The translations under genes were made by a program, and so were the position numbers. The notes under the pieces were generated by a model. It was not told where the DNA came from. It saw only the letters and a program-made list of their open reading frames with translations, and ran no database searches. Below, piece by piece: positions 16,724 to 24,290 of a stretch of DNA of 64,000 nt. Numbering within the stretch: the stretch's first letter is position 1; each line of letters begins with the position of its first letter. This DNA comes from Anaerolineales bacterium UBA2395 (lineage in GTDB: Bacteria > Chloroflexota > Anaerolineae > Anaerolineales > Villigracilaceae). The stretch spans positions 26,894-90,893 of the forward strand of contig DDSH01000009.1 of NCBI GenBank assembly GCA_002343775.1, read 5' to 3'.

Positions 16724-17755
16724 ATGAAACCATCCATTCCCTCCGCGATGCACGCAATTCAATTGGACGAACCAAACGGTAAATTGACCTGGCGCGAAAT
16801 TCCAGTACCACGTCCGAAGGCGGGACAGGTTCTCATTCGAATGTCAGCCGCGTCGATCAATCCATCTGATCTTGGATCACTGTCTGGTGTGAGTTATGGC
16901 AAACAACGTCAATTTCCGTTTACACCAGGGTTGGAAGGTAGCGGCACTGTCGTAGAAGCAGGCGAGGGATTTATGCCGCGCATGTTATATGGACGACGTG
17001 TTGCTTGCTCGGCGTCATTGGCTGGCGATGGAACGTGGGCGGAATACATGGTCACTTCGGCGCAATACTGCATTCCACTTAATGGCAATGTGAGTTTCGA
17101 ACAAGGGACTATGCTGATTGTGAATCCGCTGACTGCCGTCGCGATATTCGAGATTGCAAAGCGCGGCAGGCACCGCGCGATTGTCAATACCGCCGCAGCA
17201 AGCGCATTAGGTGGGATGATCCTGCGGTTGGGCAAACGAAACAGGGTTCCGACCATTCATGTTGTGCGGCGTCAGGCGCAAGTGGATCACGTTCGCAGTC
17301 TTGGCGGGGAATATATTTTGAACAGCAGCGACGCGGATTTTGCCGAGCAGCTAAAAACACTGACACACAAATTACAAGCCACTCTGATTCTGGATGCAAT
17401 CAGCGGTAGTATGACAAAGCACCTCGCCGAAGCCGCGCCGTATGGCAGCAGGATACTATTGTATTCGCGGATGTCAGGTGAAGACAGCGTCATTGATGCA
17501 GTGACTGCCCTGAGCAAGAATTTACATTTCGAAGGCTGGTTCCTGCCCAATTGGCTGCGGACCAAGAACCTCATCCAGTCCCTGCAACTTTCACGGCAAG
17601 CTCAATCCCTTTTAGGGAGTGCCCTGCAATCCCCCATTCATAAACGCTTTCCAATGGCGAGCGCGCAAGAGGCGCTTGAAACGTACGTTAAAGATATGAG
17701 CGCTGGAAAAATCATATTGGTGGCAAACCCGCAAGAAGTCATGCTCAATGGTTGA
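16724..17755 (+). CDS. MDR-family NAD(P)-dependent oxidoreductase (quinone reductase-like) in a gene cassette
   Basis: The product is 343 aa from ATG 16724; an alternative is ATG 16748. The N-terminal GroES-like part has LDEPNGKLTWREIPVPRP, GQVLIRMSAASINPSDL and FTPGLEGSGTVVEAGEGF, as in medium-chain dehydrogenases. The nucleotide-binding part has VNTAAASALGGMILRLGKR instead of the usual AAAGGVG run, then VRRQAQVDHVRSLGGEYIL. The catalytic zinc ligands of classical alcohol dehydrogenases are not apparent, so a quinone/enone reductase-type activity is more likely. It fills cassette 4 together with attC-like site 4. The substrate is unknown. Confidence 0.85.
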   Translation: MKPSIPSAMHAIQLDEPNGKLTWREIPVPRPKAGQVLIRMSAASINPSDLGSLSGVSYGKQRQFPFTPGLEGSGTVVEAGEGFMPRMLYGRRVACSASLAGDGTWAEYMVTSAQYCIPLNGNVSFEQGTMLIVNPLTAVAIFEIAKRGRHRAIVNTAAASALGGMILRLGKRNRVPTIHVVRRQAQVDHVRSLGGEYILNSSDADFAEQLKTLTHKLQATLILDAISGSMTKHLAEAAPYGSRILLYSRMSGEDSVIDAVTALSKNLHFEGWFLPNWLRTKNLIQSLQLSRQAQSLLGSALQSPIHKRFPMASAQEALETYVKDMSAGKIILVANPQEVMLNG

Positions 17756-17794
17756 AACAAACCTATGACATCAATGTCTACTTCAAAAAAATGC

Positions 17795-17963
17795 CCCCAA
17801 CAAAGAATGCATAACTGATGTGTGGGACCGCCCTTCGGGCGTGCGGCAAGTGCGAGCATTTTCCGGCTTCGAGTTTTTTTCTGCTCCCAAGCAGAACCCA
17901 CATCCGCCCACACGCAGGTATCCCACTCGCTCCGCTCGGGGACGATGGCGCAAACCGTTAGCC
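17795..17963 (+). other. attC-like site 4
   Basis: It starts CCCCAACAAAGAATGC and has ATAACTGATGTGTGGG. Dyads include CCGCCCTTCGGGCG and ACTCGCTCCGCTCG. It ends GGCGCAAACCGTTAGCC (right core 17957-17963). It shares the CGCAGGTATCCCACTCGCTCC box with site 1 (GCGCAGGTACCCCACTCGCTCC, positions 13015-13036). Confidence 0.7.
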
Positions 17964-18000
17964 CATTCCTTCCAAAGAAAAAGTGTTGTATTATGTAAAC

Positions 18001-18337
18001 ATGAAAACGGTATTGGATTTCGAATCGTTTCGTAAATCATCCATTATCAGTGGCTTTTTACTAATTATTGTTATTGGTTTGCTTGATTTTGCAACAGGCT
18101 ATGAATATGCGTTTTCAGTGTTTTATATATTCCCTATCGCTTTAGTTCCTTGGCATTCAACTCCTAAAATAAGTTTTTTGCTTGCGTTATCTGTGCAATT
18201 GTATGGTTTTGGGCTGATAAAAGTGTAGGACGTTCGTACTCTTTTTTTTGATTCCTTATTGGAATACTTTAAGTAGGTTTTTCTATTTTGTTATTATTGC
18301 CTATCCTTTGTCCGCTCTAAAAAGTGCATTGCCGCCT
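18001..18337 (+). pseudogene. Truncated, frameshifted membrane sensor domain (diguanylate cyclase-type N-terminus)
   Basis: ATG 18001 reads KTVLDFESFRKSS and then hydrophobic GFLLIIVIGLLDFATGYEY with AFSVFYIFPIALVPW, stopping at 18228. A shift near 18195 restores the expected continuation AIVWFWADKSVGRSYSFFLI, PYWNTLSRFFYFVIIAYPL, SALKSAL. This four- or five-helix region is the usual N-terminal membrane domain of many GGDEF proteins. The GGDEF catalytic part is missing because the sequence runs into a partial attC-like block (GCCGCCTTTGGCGGCGTGCGCAC, about 18328-18352) and then repeat copy B. It is thus a broken cassette at the end of the array. Confidence 0.6.
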
Positions 18338-18379
18338 TTGGCGGCGTGCGCACTATCCCGATCAGGTACACAAACTTAT

Positions 18380-18556
18380 CTTCCCTTTGTGCGGCGAACC
18401 GTATTGGAATTTGTACTACCAGGCGATGAGGGGGTCGCCTGGTGGGAGGGATTGGCGGGATTGTGTGCCGGCTTTGGATTACGGATTCGGTATCTGGATC
18501 GGAATGCAATTGAGGGCTTGACCCGTTGGGTGCTGAACCCCAATTTGGAATATTAA
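18380..18556 (+). pseudogene. C-terminal relic of the 178-aa cpaF-operon protein (repeat copy B)
   Basis: Positions 18380-18553 match 11771-11944 with ten differences. The encoded end (FVRRTVLEFVLPGDEG, AWWEGLAGLCAGFGLRIRYL, LTRWVLNPNLEY) is almost identical, and it stops one codon after the repeat (TAA 18554-18556). It has no start of its own. The frame happens to be open back to 18248 through the truncated cassette, making a chimeric frame. It marks the right edge of the cassette insertion and the former position of the operon end next to merR. Confidence 0.85.
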
Positions 18557-18564
18557 AACAGGAC

Positions 18565-18595
18565 TTGACTTGGAGTGTGCTCCAGGCTTTAGAAT
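18565..18595 (+). promoter_or_regulatory. MerR-type promoter and operator
   Basis: TTGACT (18565-18570) and TAGAAT (18590-18595) are separated by 19 bases. This overlong spacer is characteristic of MerR-activated promoters. The spacer carries the dyad CTTGGAGTGTGCTCCAGG, close to NmlR/AdhR-type operators (CTTGGAGT...ACTCCAAG). It lies 23 bases upstream of the merR start and should control merR and the aldo/keto reductase. Confidence 0.85.
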
Positions 18596-18617
18596 GGTCC
18601 AATATACAGGAAACCTT

Positions 18618-19031
18618 ATGGACCAAAATCAGTCACGGACGTATACGATCCAGGAAGCTGCAGAGGAAATGCAGATCAGCGCAGATACCCTGCGCTATTA
18701 TGAAAAAATCGGGTTGCTGCACCCCATTCCAAGGGATCAAAATGGTAGGCGGATGTATGGAGAGCCGGATCTCGGATGGATCTATTGGTTGAAGTTGCTG
18801 CGCGACAGCGGCATGCCCATTAGGACCATGAAGGATTATGTCAACCTGACGCGGTCGGGTGACGATGATGACACCATTCAGGCACGCTGCGCCATCCTGG
18901 AGGAACACCGCAACCAGCTTCGCGGGAAAATTGCCCATTTGAAGGACTGCCTTGACAAGATCACCAAAAAAGTGGAGTTCTATCAGGGCTACCGGATGAG
19001 ACCAGGCAGGCGTGCATCAAAAAAACGATGA
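18618..19031 (+). CDS. MerR family transcriptional regulator
   Basis: The product is 137 aa from ATG 18618. It has an N-terminal winged helix (TYTIQEAAEEMQISADTLRY, YEKIGLLHPIPRD, GRRMYGEPDLGWIYWLKLLR), then the long dimerisation helix (CAILEEHRNQLRGKIAHLKD) ending in KVEFYQ. This matches the short MerR subfamily that pairs with aldo/keto reductases and alcohol dehydrogenases. Two Cys residues lie in the dimerisation part. It probably senses aldehyde or thiol-reactive stress and distorts its own 19-base-spacer promoter, which is clearly visible upstream. The reductase gene follows after 16 bases. Confidence 0.92.
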   Translation: MDQNQSRTYTIQEAAEEMQISADTLRYYEKIGLLHPIPRDQNGRRMYGEPDLGWIYWLKLLRDSGMPIRTMKDYVNLTRSGDDDDTIQARCAILEEHRNQLRGKIAHLKDCLDKITKKVEFYQGYRMRPGRRASKKR

Positions 19032-19047
19032 CCAAAGGAACCTTACG

Positions 19048-20097
19048 ATGGACTTCATGTCACTGGGCCGCACAGGCGTAAAAGTAAGCCGGCTTTGTCT
19101 TGGATGCATGAACTTTGGCGGACGCACCCGGGAGGATGAAGCCTTGGCGATCATCCAAACCGCCCTGCATGCCGGGATCAACTTTCTGGATACCGCCAAT
19201 GTGTACGGTCACGACCCTGAGGATTTCAAGATCGGGCGCGGGCGAAGTGAAGAGATCGTGGGCCGGGCATTGAAATTGAGCGGGCTGAGATCGAAAACCG
19301 TTCTGGCCACAAAAGCCCATTTTCCCATGTCGGATGACGTCAATGACCAGGGAAGCAGCAGGCGGCATCTGATCGAGCAGTGTGAAGCCTCGCTCAAGCG
19401 GCTTCAGACGGATTATGTTGACCTGTTCCAGTTGCATCACCCATCCAACGATATTCCCATCGACGAAACCCTGCGGGCACTGGATGATCTGGTTCGCGCA
19501 GGGAAAGTGCGCTATATCGGAACAAGTTCCTTTGCCGCCTGGCAGATCATGGAGTCGCTGTGGGCATCCCGGGAATATGGGTTGAATCGTTTCGTTTGCG
19601 AACAGCCTGCCTACAACCTCCTGGATCGAAGGGTTGAGCGTGAATTGCTGCCAATGGCGCAAACATACGACATTGCGGTCATCCCCTGGTCGCCAACCGC
19701 CGGTGGATTTCTCACGGGCAAGTACACGCGCGATCGACAGGTTCCTTCCGGTTCGCGCTATGATGTGTTCTGGAAGGGGTTGGAGGAGCGCCACTTTTCA
19801 GAGGCGGCGTTTCAGGTGGTCGATATGCTGGCCGAACTGAGCGCAGAAAAGGGCTGTACACCGTATCAACTCGCGCTAGCCTGGTGCGTGCAACAGCCGG
19901 GTATTACAAGTGCCATCATCGGTCCCCGTACAAAGGAGCATGTGACCGATTCCCTGCCCGCCCTGATGCTCACACTGAGTCGCGGGGATCTGGACAAAAT
20001 CGACTCTGCTGCTCCCCCTGGTCGGGCCATCGTCCCGTACTACGGGCATGACGGCATGGCATGGGTCCCGTGGGGTCCGCACCAAACCCGCTGGTAA
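19048..20097 (+). CDS. Aldo/keto reductase
   Basis: The product is 349 aa from ATG 19048, with AAAGGA upstream. The TIM-barrel aldo/keto reductase pattern is clear: MSLGRTGVKVSRLCLGCMNF, catalytic Asp and Tyr in INFLDTANVYGHDPEDF, Lys in TVLATKAHF, and His in DLFQLHHPS. The NADPH-binding end is ITSAIIGPRTKEHVTDSL. It most resembles the YajO/IolS-like group acting on small aldehydes or ketones. It is cotranscribed with merR and probably induced by the same carbonyl stress. The length is normal. Confidence 0.93.
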   Translation: MDFMSLGRTGVKVSRLCLGCMNFGGRTREDEALAIIQTALHAGINFLDTANVYGHDPEDFKIGRGRSEEIVGRALKLSGLRSKTVLATKAHFPMSDDVNDQGSSRRHLIEQCEASLKRLQTDYVDLFQLHHPSNDIPIDETLRALDDLVRAGKVRYIGTSSFAAWQIMESLWASREYGLNRFVCEQPAYNLLDRRVERELLPMAQTYDIAVIPWSPTAGGFLTGKYTRDRQVPSGSRYDVFWKGLEERHFSEAAFQVVDMLAELSAEKGCTPYQLALAWCVQQPGITSAIIGPRTKEHVTDSLPALMLTLSRGDLDKIDSAAPPGRAIVPYYGHDGMAWVPWGPHQTRW

Positions 20098-20114
20098 ATG
20101 GGAAGGCGTTGTTC

Positions 20115-20543
20115 ATGGAGACACAACCGGCAAGGTTGACGGTTGGATATCTATTACTCCTGATGATGTTCTTATGCTCGACCTTGTTTCATTTTTTCGA
20201 TCTGCTCCAAAAACTGTCCATTTTGCATTCGTACACGCTTCCGCTTTCGGGTTGGGCGGTGATGGGAGTGCTTTTCGGGGGATTTGTGTACTGGTACAAG
20301 ATGTCCGCCATGATCGGACTGCCGGCATACCGCCGCAATTACATAACAGGGGCAATGACTTCGCTGTCCCTCTTTCTTCCCCCGTTGGTCTTATTGTCGT
20401 TATTTCAATTTTTTCTGTATCCATCCCCGCATCCACTCTGGTTCGTCTTTGATCTTGCCGAGGATCTATTATTTACTGCCCTGCCATTCGGCGTCACGCT
20501 GGGTAGTGTCGCATCAAGAACGGTGCCAGATCCGATTTCGTGA
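20115..20543 (+). CDS. Small membrane protein, unknown
   Basis: The product is 142 aa from ATG 20115, 17 bases after the reductase stop. Four hydrophobic segments are visible: TVGYLLLLMMFLCSTLFHFF, LPLSGWAVMGVLFGGFVYWY, SLSLFLPPLVLLSLFQFFLY and a weaker last one (LLFTALPFGVTLGSVA). No family motif is recognised. Position suggests it belongs to the merR/aldo-keto reductase transcript. It converges with the DnaE-family gene. Confidence 0.6.
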   Translation: METQPARLTVGYLLLLMMFLCSTLFHFFDLLQKLSILHSYTLPLSGWAVMGVLFGGFVYWYKMSAMIGLPAYRRNYITGAMTSLSLFLPPLVLLSLFQFFLYPSPHPLWFVFDLAEDLLFTALPFGVTLGSVASRTVPDPIS

Positions 20544-20602
20544 AAGGGTTTGCCGACCCAACCTTCGAACAACAGGGCGGTCTTGACTCTCGCCCGTTGC
20601 CA

Positions 20603-23599
20603 TCATATCGCCATCACCCTTTCCGCCCGCAAATACGGCTCCCCGCGTTCCCTGTCCATCTCCATCACCCCTGTGATCAGCAGGGGCGGGTTTGCATCAA
20701 GAAAGGGTTTTGCGACCCGGTACACATCCGGAAACAGAATGACGTCCAATGTCCCCTGCAGGTCTTCGATGGTCAGGAAGAGCATCATATCGCCCCTGGC
20801 GGTGCGACTGCGGCGCGAAGTCTGACGCACGCCGGCAACCGTCACGCGCCGGCTGATCATTTGCACAGCATCTATCGAGGAAATCGCTCCGGTGATCTTC
20901 TCCTGCACCAATTCCAGCGGATGGGCTTCCAGGCTGGCGCCGAGGATCTCCAACTGGGCATCCACTTTTTGATGCAGGGCCCAATCCTCTTCACTTGTAT
21001 CCGACCAGGCAAACAGACTCATCTGATCACGTTGCCAGCCGCCGGTTTGTATTCGGCTCAGAATGGCGGGAATATTTCCAAAGCCTTCCAATGCCCCGAT
21101 CTTCGCCAGGTGTTCTGCTTCCTGAATACGTGGGTCCACACGCGAAAGGAAATCATCCAGAGAAGTGAATGGTGCAAATTGAATGATTCGTCCGATACTA
21201 CGCTGTGTCAATTCTTTGACCTGACCCAGCCCCATAAAGAGCGCGCGATTTTCGGTGTCCATCATTCTTTGCACAGAGAACTGATGGCGCGAATAATTCA
21301 CATGCGGGGGGCGGACTTTCAAGCCCAGGCGTCTGGCTTCACTCAGGTACACGCGCTGACTGTAATACCCGCCCCAATTGGCAAGCACAGCCGCCATGAA
21401 CTCTGCCGGGAAATATTGCTTGCACCAGGCGGACCGCCAGCCGATCCTGGCATACGAAGCGGCATGCGCCTTGGGAAAGCCATAGCCGGCGAAGGCTGCC
21501 ATCATTTCCCAGATCCGTTCGCCGGTCTCGATGGGGATGTTACTTCGAGCCTGCACTTCTGACACGAACTTTCTTTGCAACTCCTGCATTCTCTTGCCCG
21601 GATCAAAATGGCTCATCGCCCGCCGCAGCAGGTCGGCTTCGGCCAGACTGAAGCCTGCCAGTTCATTGGCGATGCGCAGGACCTGTTCCTGATACAGGAT
21701 GACCCCGAAGGTTTCTCCCAACAAAGGCGCAAGTGCTGGATGAAGATGGTGGACTGGTTCCTCGCCCTTGAAGCGGCGCACAAAGACATCTTTGAGTCCA
21801 CCGGTCAAGGGACCGGGGCGATACAGCGCCAATGCCGCCATGATGTCATCCTCCGTGCGGGCATGGATCTCACGCAAGGTCGCGCGCATCCCCGGACTTT
21901 CGATCTGGAAGCAGCCAATGGTCTCGCCCTTCTCAATGCGATTGGAGGTGGCTTCATCGGTGGAGGGCGTAGAGTCCAGGACTGCTAGAGGTGTTTCGTA
22001 TTGTTCGGGTTTCCTTTGTCGCACGAACTCCGCCACGTCGCCGATGACGGTCAAACCACGAATGCCCAATAGATCGATCTTCACCAAGCCCAAGGCTTCC
22101 ACAGAATCGAGATCGAGTTGGGTGATCACGACACCTTTGCCGCCCGAGTTCATGACCGGCACAAGATCTGTCAGTGCTCCCGGTGCGACGATCACGCCGC
22201 CGGGATGCATGGAAAGATGGCGCGGCAATTTCAGGATGGCTTCGGCATCATCGAAGATGGATTGATAGGAGGGATAGGCTGTTCGTAGTTCTGCAAAGGG
22301 AGAGGGGACATCTTCTCCATCCTCGGAGTCTTCGAAGCGCGCCCACCAGGCATGCGGCAATTGATTGGCAAGTTCACGCACCTTCGCAGGTTCCAATCCA
22401 TATGCCTTGGCAACATCTGCAAGTGCCGAGCGCGGACGATAGCGGTTGATCGTCCCCACCATCGCCACCTTGTCGGCACCGTAAGTATCGAAGACATGTT
22501 GGATGACCGAATCTCTGCGGCGCGAACACAGGTCGGTATCAATGTCCGGAGGGGTGACACGTGCTGGATTGAGAAAACGCTCAAAATACAAATTGAGGCG
22601 CAAGGGATCGGGACTGGTAATGCCCAGACAATGTGCAACCAGTGAAGAGGCAGCCGATCCACGGGAGGAATAAGGCACTCCTGTTTCCCGTGCAAAGTTC
22701 AGGATGTCCTCGACGATCAGGAAGATCGGCTCAAATCCCATGCGTGAGATCACTTCGAGTTCATGATCGAGCCGTGACCGGATCTGCGGTGTGATCTCAC
22801 CATAGATTTCTATGGCTCCAGCTGTGGCTTTATCGCGCAAATGCTGCATTGCAGTTACGCCTTCCGGTAATGGAAGGATCGGCATTTGGGGTTTGCCAAG
22901 CGGCAGATCAAAACGACAACGCTCGGCGATTTCGATTGTGGCATGTAGCGCTTCGGGAAATTCCTTGAAGCGCTCTTCGATGATCTGCGGCGGCATGAAC
23001 CAGGCATCTGCCGGGGCAAGCGCATGTTGAGGAATGTTTGTAACCATTTGATTGAGTCGAATGGCTGCCAGTGTTTTTTGTAACCGGGCTTGTTCCGGGG
23101 TTTGGTAATAGACCGGATGCGCAATTACGGTCGGCAATCCAAGTTTGCGCGCCTGCGCGGATAATTTGCCGGCGCTGGACACATTTCGCAAGGGGATATA
23201 CAGGCGACCTGTAAATCCATCCTGTAATTCCTGTGGATTTTCACATAAGGCAATCAGGTCTTTGGAATATTGAAAAAGCGTTTCCAACGAACAAGGGGCA
23301 TCAGGATCATCGCGCAGAGCCAGAACACTGCTCAGCCGACAGAGATTGGACCAGCCTTCGGTGCTGGTTGCCAGCAATTGAAGCGGTCCCTGTTCCAGAT
23401 CGATCTCCAGTCCGATGACTGGTTGAATGCCAGCTTCTTTGCAGGCTTTGACAAATTCAACCGCACCGGTCAGCAAATGGTGATCGGTTAAGCCAAGTGC
23501 GGACATGCCGCAGGCTTGTGCTGCCTGAACCAAGTCAGTCGGGGACATCAAGCCTTCCTGCAGGGAAAAGGCGGAGTGGGTCGTGAGGTGAACGTACAT
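20603..23599 (-). CDS. dnaE: DNA polymerase III alpha subunit family protein (DnaE, possibly DnaE2/ImuC-like)
   Basis: The product is 998 aa. ATG 23599 is preferred (MYVHLTTHSAFSLQEG), as the longer frame to 23680 lies before the PHP domain. Order: PHP domain (residues 1-200, LTTHSAFSLQEG, ALGLTDHHLLTGAVEF), then the C-family polymerase core with catalytic Asp residues in TPPDIDTDLCSRRR and VKIDLLGIRGL. Next come the fingers (FGVILYQEQVLRIANEL, MSHFDPGKRM), a helix-hairpin-helix region (LGQVKELTQRSIGRI), a clamp-binding-like motif QMSLF at about 21015-21030, and a C-terminal OB fold. The length (about 1000) is shorter than replicative DnaE of E. coli and near DnaE2. No imuA/imuB partner is adjacent, so a replicative or repair role cannot be decided. 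Confidence 0.88.
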   Translation of the reverse strand: MYVHLTTHSAFSLQEGLMSPTDLVQAAQACGMSALGLTDHHLLTGAVEFVKACKEAGIQPVIGLEIDLEQGPLQLLATSTEGWSNLCRLSSVLALRDDPDAPCSLETLFQYSKDLIALCENPQELQDGFTGRLYIPLRNVSSAGKLSAQARKLGLPTVIAHPVYYQTPEQARLQKTLAAIRLNQMVTNIPQHALAPADAWFMPPQIIEERFKEFPEALHATIEIAERCRFDLPLGKPQMPILPLPEGVTAMQHLRDKATAGAIEIYGEITPQIRSRLDHELEVISRMGFEPIFLIVEDILNFARETGVPYSSRGSAASSLVAHCLGITSPDPLRLNLYFERFLNPARVTPPDIDTDLCSRRRDSVIQHVFDTYGADKVAMVGTINRYRPRSALADVAKAYGLEPAKVRELANQLPHAWWARFEDSEDGEDVPSPFAELRTAYPSYQSIFDDAEAILKLPRHLSMHPGGVIVAPGALTDLVPVMNSGGKGVVITQLDLDSVEALGLVKIDLLGIRGLTVIGDVAEFVRQRKPEQYETPLAVLDSTPSTDEATSNRIEKGETIGCFQIESPGMRATLREIHARTEDDIMAALALYRPGPLTGGLKDVFVRRFKGEEPVHHLHPALAPLLGETFGVILYQEQVLRIANELAGFSLAEADLLRRAMSHFDPGKRMQELQRKFVSEVQARSNIPIETGERIWEMMAAFAGYGFPKAHAASYARIGWRSAWCKQYFPAEFMAAVLANWGGYYSQRVYLSEARRLGLKVRPPHVNYSRHQFSVQRMMDTENRALFMGLGQVKELTQRSIGRIIQFAPFTSLDDFLSRVDPRIQEAEHLAKIGALEGFGNIPAILSRIQTGGWQRDQMSLFAWSDTSEEDWALHQKVDAQLEILGASLEAHPLELVQEKITGAISSIDAVQMISRRVTVAGVRQTSRRSRTARGDMMLFLTIEDLQGTLDVILFPDVYRVAKPFLDANPPLLITGVMEMDRERGEPYLRAERVMAI

Positions 23600-23858
23600 A
23601 AGGGCAATTGTAAACTCGAAGGGGAAATGCGCCCAATCACTACAAATTGTTCTCGCTGGCAATGAATCCTTACGCCGCATAATCTCATTATGGAATAAAA
23701 ATCATTGGCAGGTCTTCTGGAGCGTAGAACGTATTTCCATGCCAGGTACATGACATGGCTCGGAAATTCACATACCATATGAACTAGAAATAAGGATAAA
23801 ACTAATTTACAGGCGAAAATTGCAGAAAAGCCAGTATTTGGAAGCCATCCTTGCCTGG
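23600..23858. other. Intergenic region upstream of dnaE
   Basis: These 259 bases hold the presumed promoter region of the minus-strand polymerase gene. A GAAC half-site is visible, but there is no complete LexA box. No gene is seen. Confidence 0.4.
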
Positions 23859-23998
23859 ACCTCAAGAATTATTTGCTGCCTCCATCGCCTCCAAAGCCGT
23901 GGAGGTGTTGGAAGACCATCTGCTCTTTCCGGGCGGCTGTATATTACCGCTTTCTGCCCGTGGCACGGGTGTACCCAGCATGACCGGCCTCCCATAAA
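23859..23998 (+). pseudogene. N-terminal relic of the VirB4-like ATPase gene
   Basis: The frame reads PQELFAASIASKAVEVLEDH, LLFPGGCILPLSARGTGVP, then diverges and stops at TAA 23996-23998. This matches codons 4 to about 45 of the VirB4-like gene (28600-28725), with differences mainly at third positions. It has no start codon in place and no promoter. It is a partial duplicate lying 4.7 kb upstream of the intact gene, with the large beta-propeller gene between the two copies. Confidence 0.88.
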
Positions 23999-24290
23999 TA
24001 GGGCAGATTCTGTTAGTCGAAGTACTATTGTGCCTCATTACTGCCAGGCATGAGGCAACATGACAAATGTCAGGATTGAATATGACCGGATAATTTGTTA
24101 CGTTGTTTATGGTAACTTTTACTGGAGGAGGAGGTTTTTGTTCAAAAATAGTCCATTTTGTTGAACTATCTGCTCGTTGTATGGCGGCGATGAACTGACA
24201 ACTTAACTTGGACGCTCATGGGTTGTCAGGGAGCCAATAGCGAAACCGGCCGGTGTGGTCGGTTATTTGCTTAAGTTCCGGGAGGGAACG
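23999..24290. other. Leader region of the beta-propeller gene
   Basis: These 292 bases between the VirB4 relic and the next gene hold no frame of note. GGGAGGGA just before 24291 is the ribosome binding site of the next gene. A GCCAATAGCGAAACCGGCC stretch at about 24233-24251 looks structured, but no known riboswitch class could be matched. Confidence 0.4.

Larger units (their letters stand above)
11963..18379 (+). mobile_element. Integron-type gene cassette array without integrase (CALIN-like)
   Basis: The region holds five successive units. Each has one or two plus-strand genes followed by a GC-rich, dyad-rich intergenic block that begins with AACAAAG(C) (or a degenerate form) and ends with GTTRRRY-like cores: GTTGAGC 13060, GTTGGGC 14059, GTTGGGC 16661 and GTTAGCC 17957. 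Gene content is unrelated between units and generally AT-richer than the flanks. No tyrosine integrase gene (intI) is present in the window. The array is bracketed by direct repeats of the end of the 178-aa gene. The stretch 11963-12269 before the first cassette gene holds no recognised gene. Confidence 0.75.

Noticed and set aside
12934..17963. CRISPR array or insertion sequence as explanation of the repeated blocks
   Set aside because: Blocks are 130-280 bp, spaced by whole genes, and end in GTTRRRY-like cores; there is no transposase or short regular repeat.
20540..21562. Long plus-strand open frame of 340 codons
   Set aside because: It is the mirror of the dnaE-family gene; codon pattern and domain matches support the minus strand.
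23600..23660. Possible LexA box (GAACAATTTGT) upstream of the DnaE-family gene
   Set aside because: Only one half-site fits; the second half does not match GTTC.
24060..24290. Riboswitch-like leader before the propeller gene
   Set aside because: Some pairing is visible, but no conserved core of a known class could be matched.
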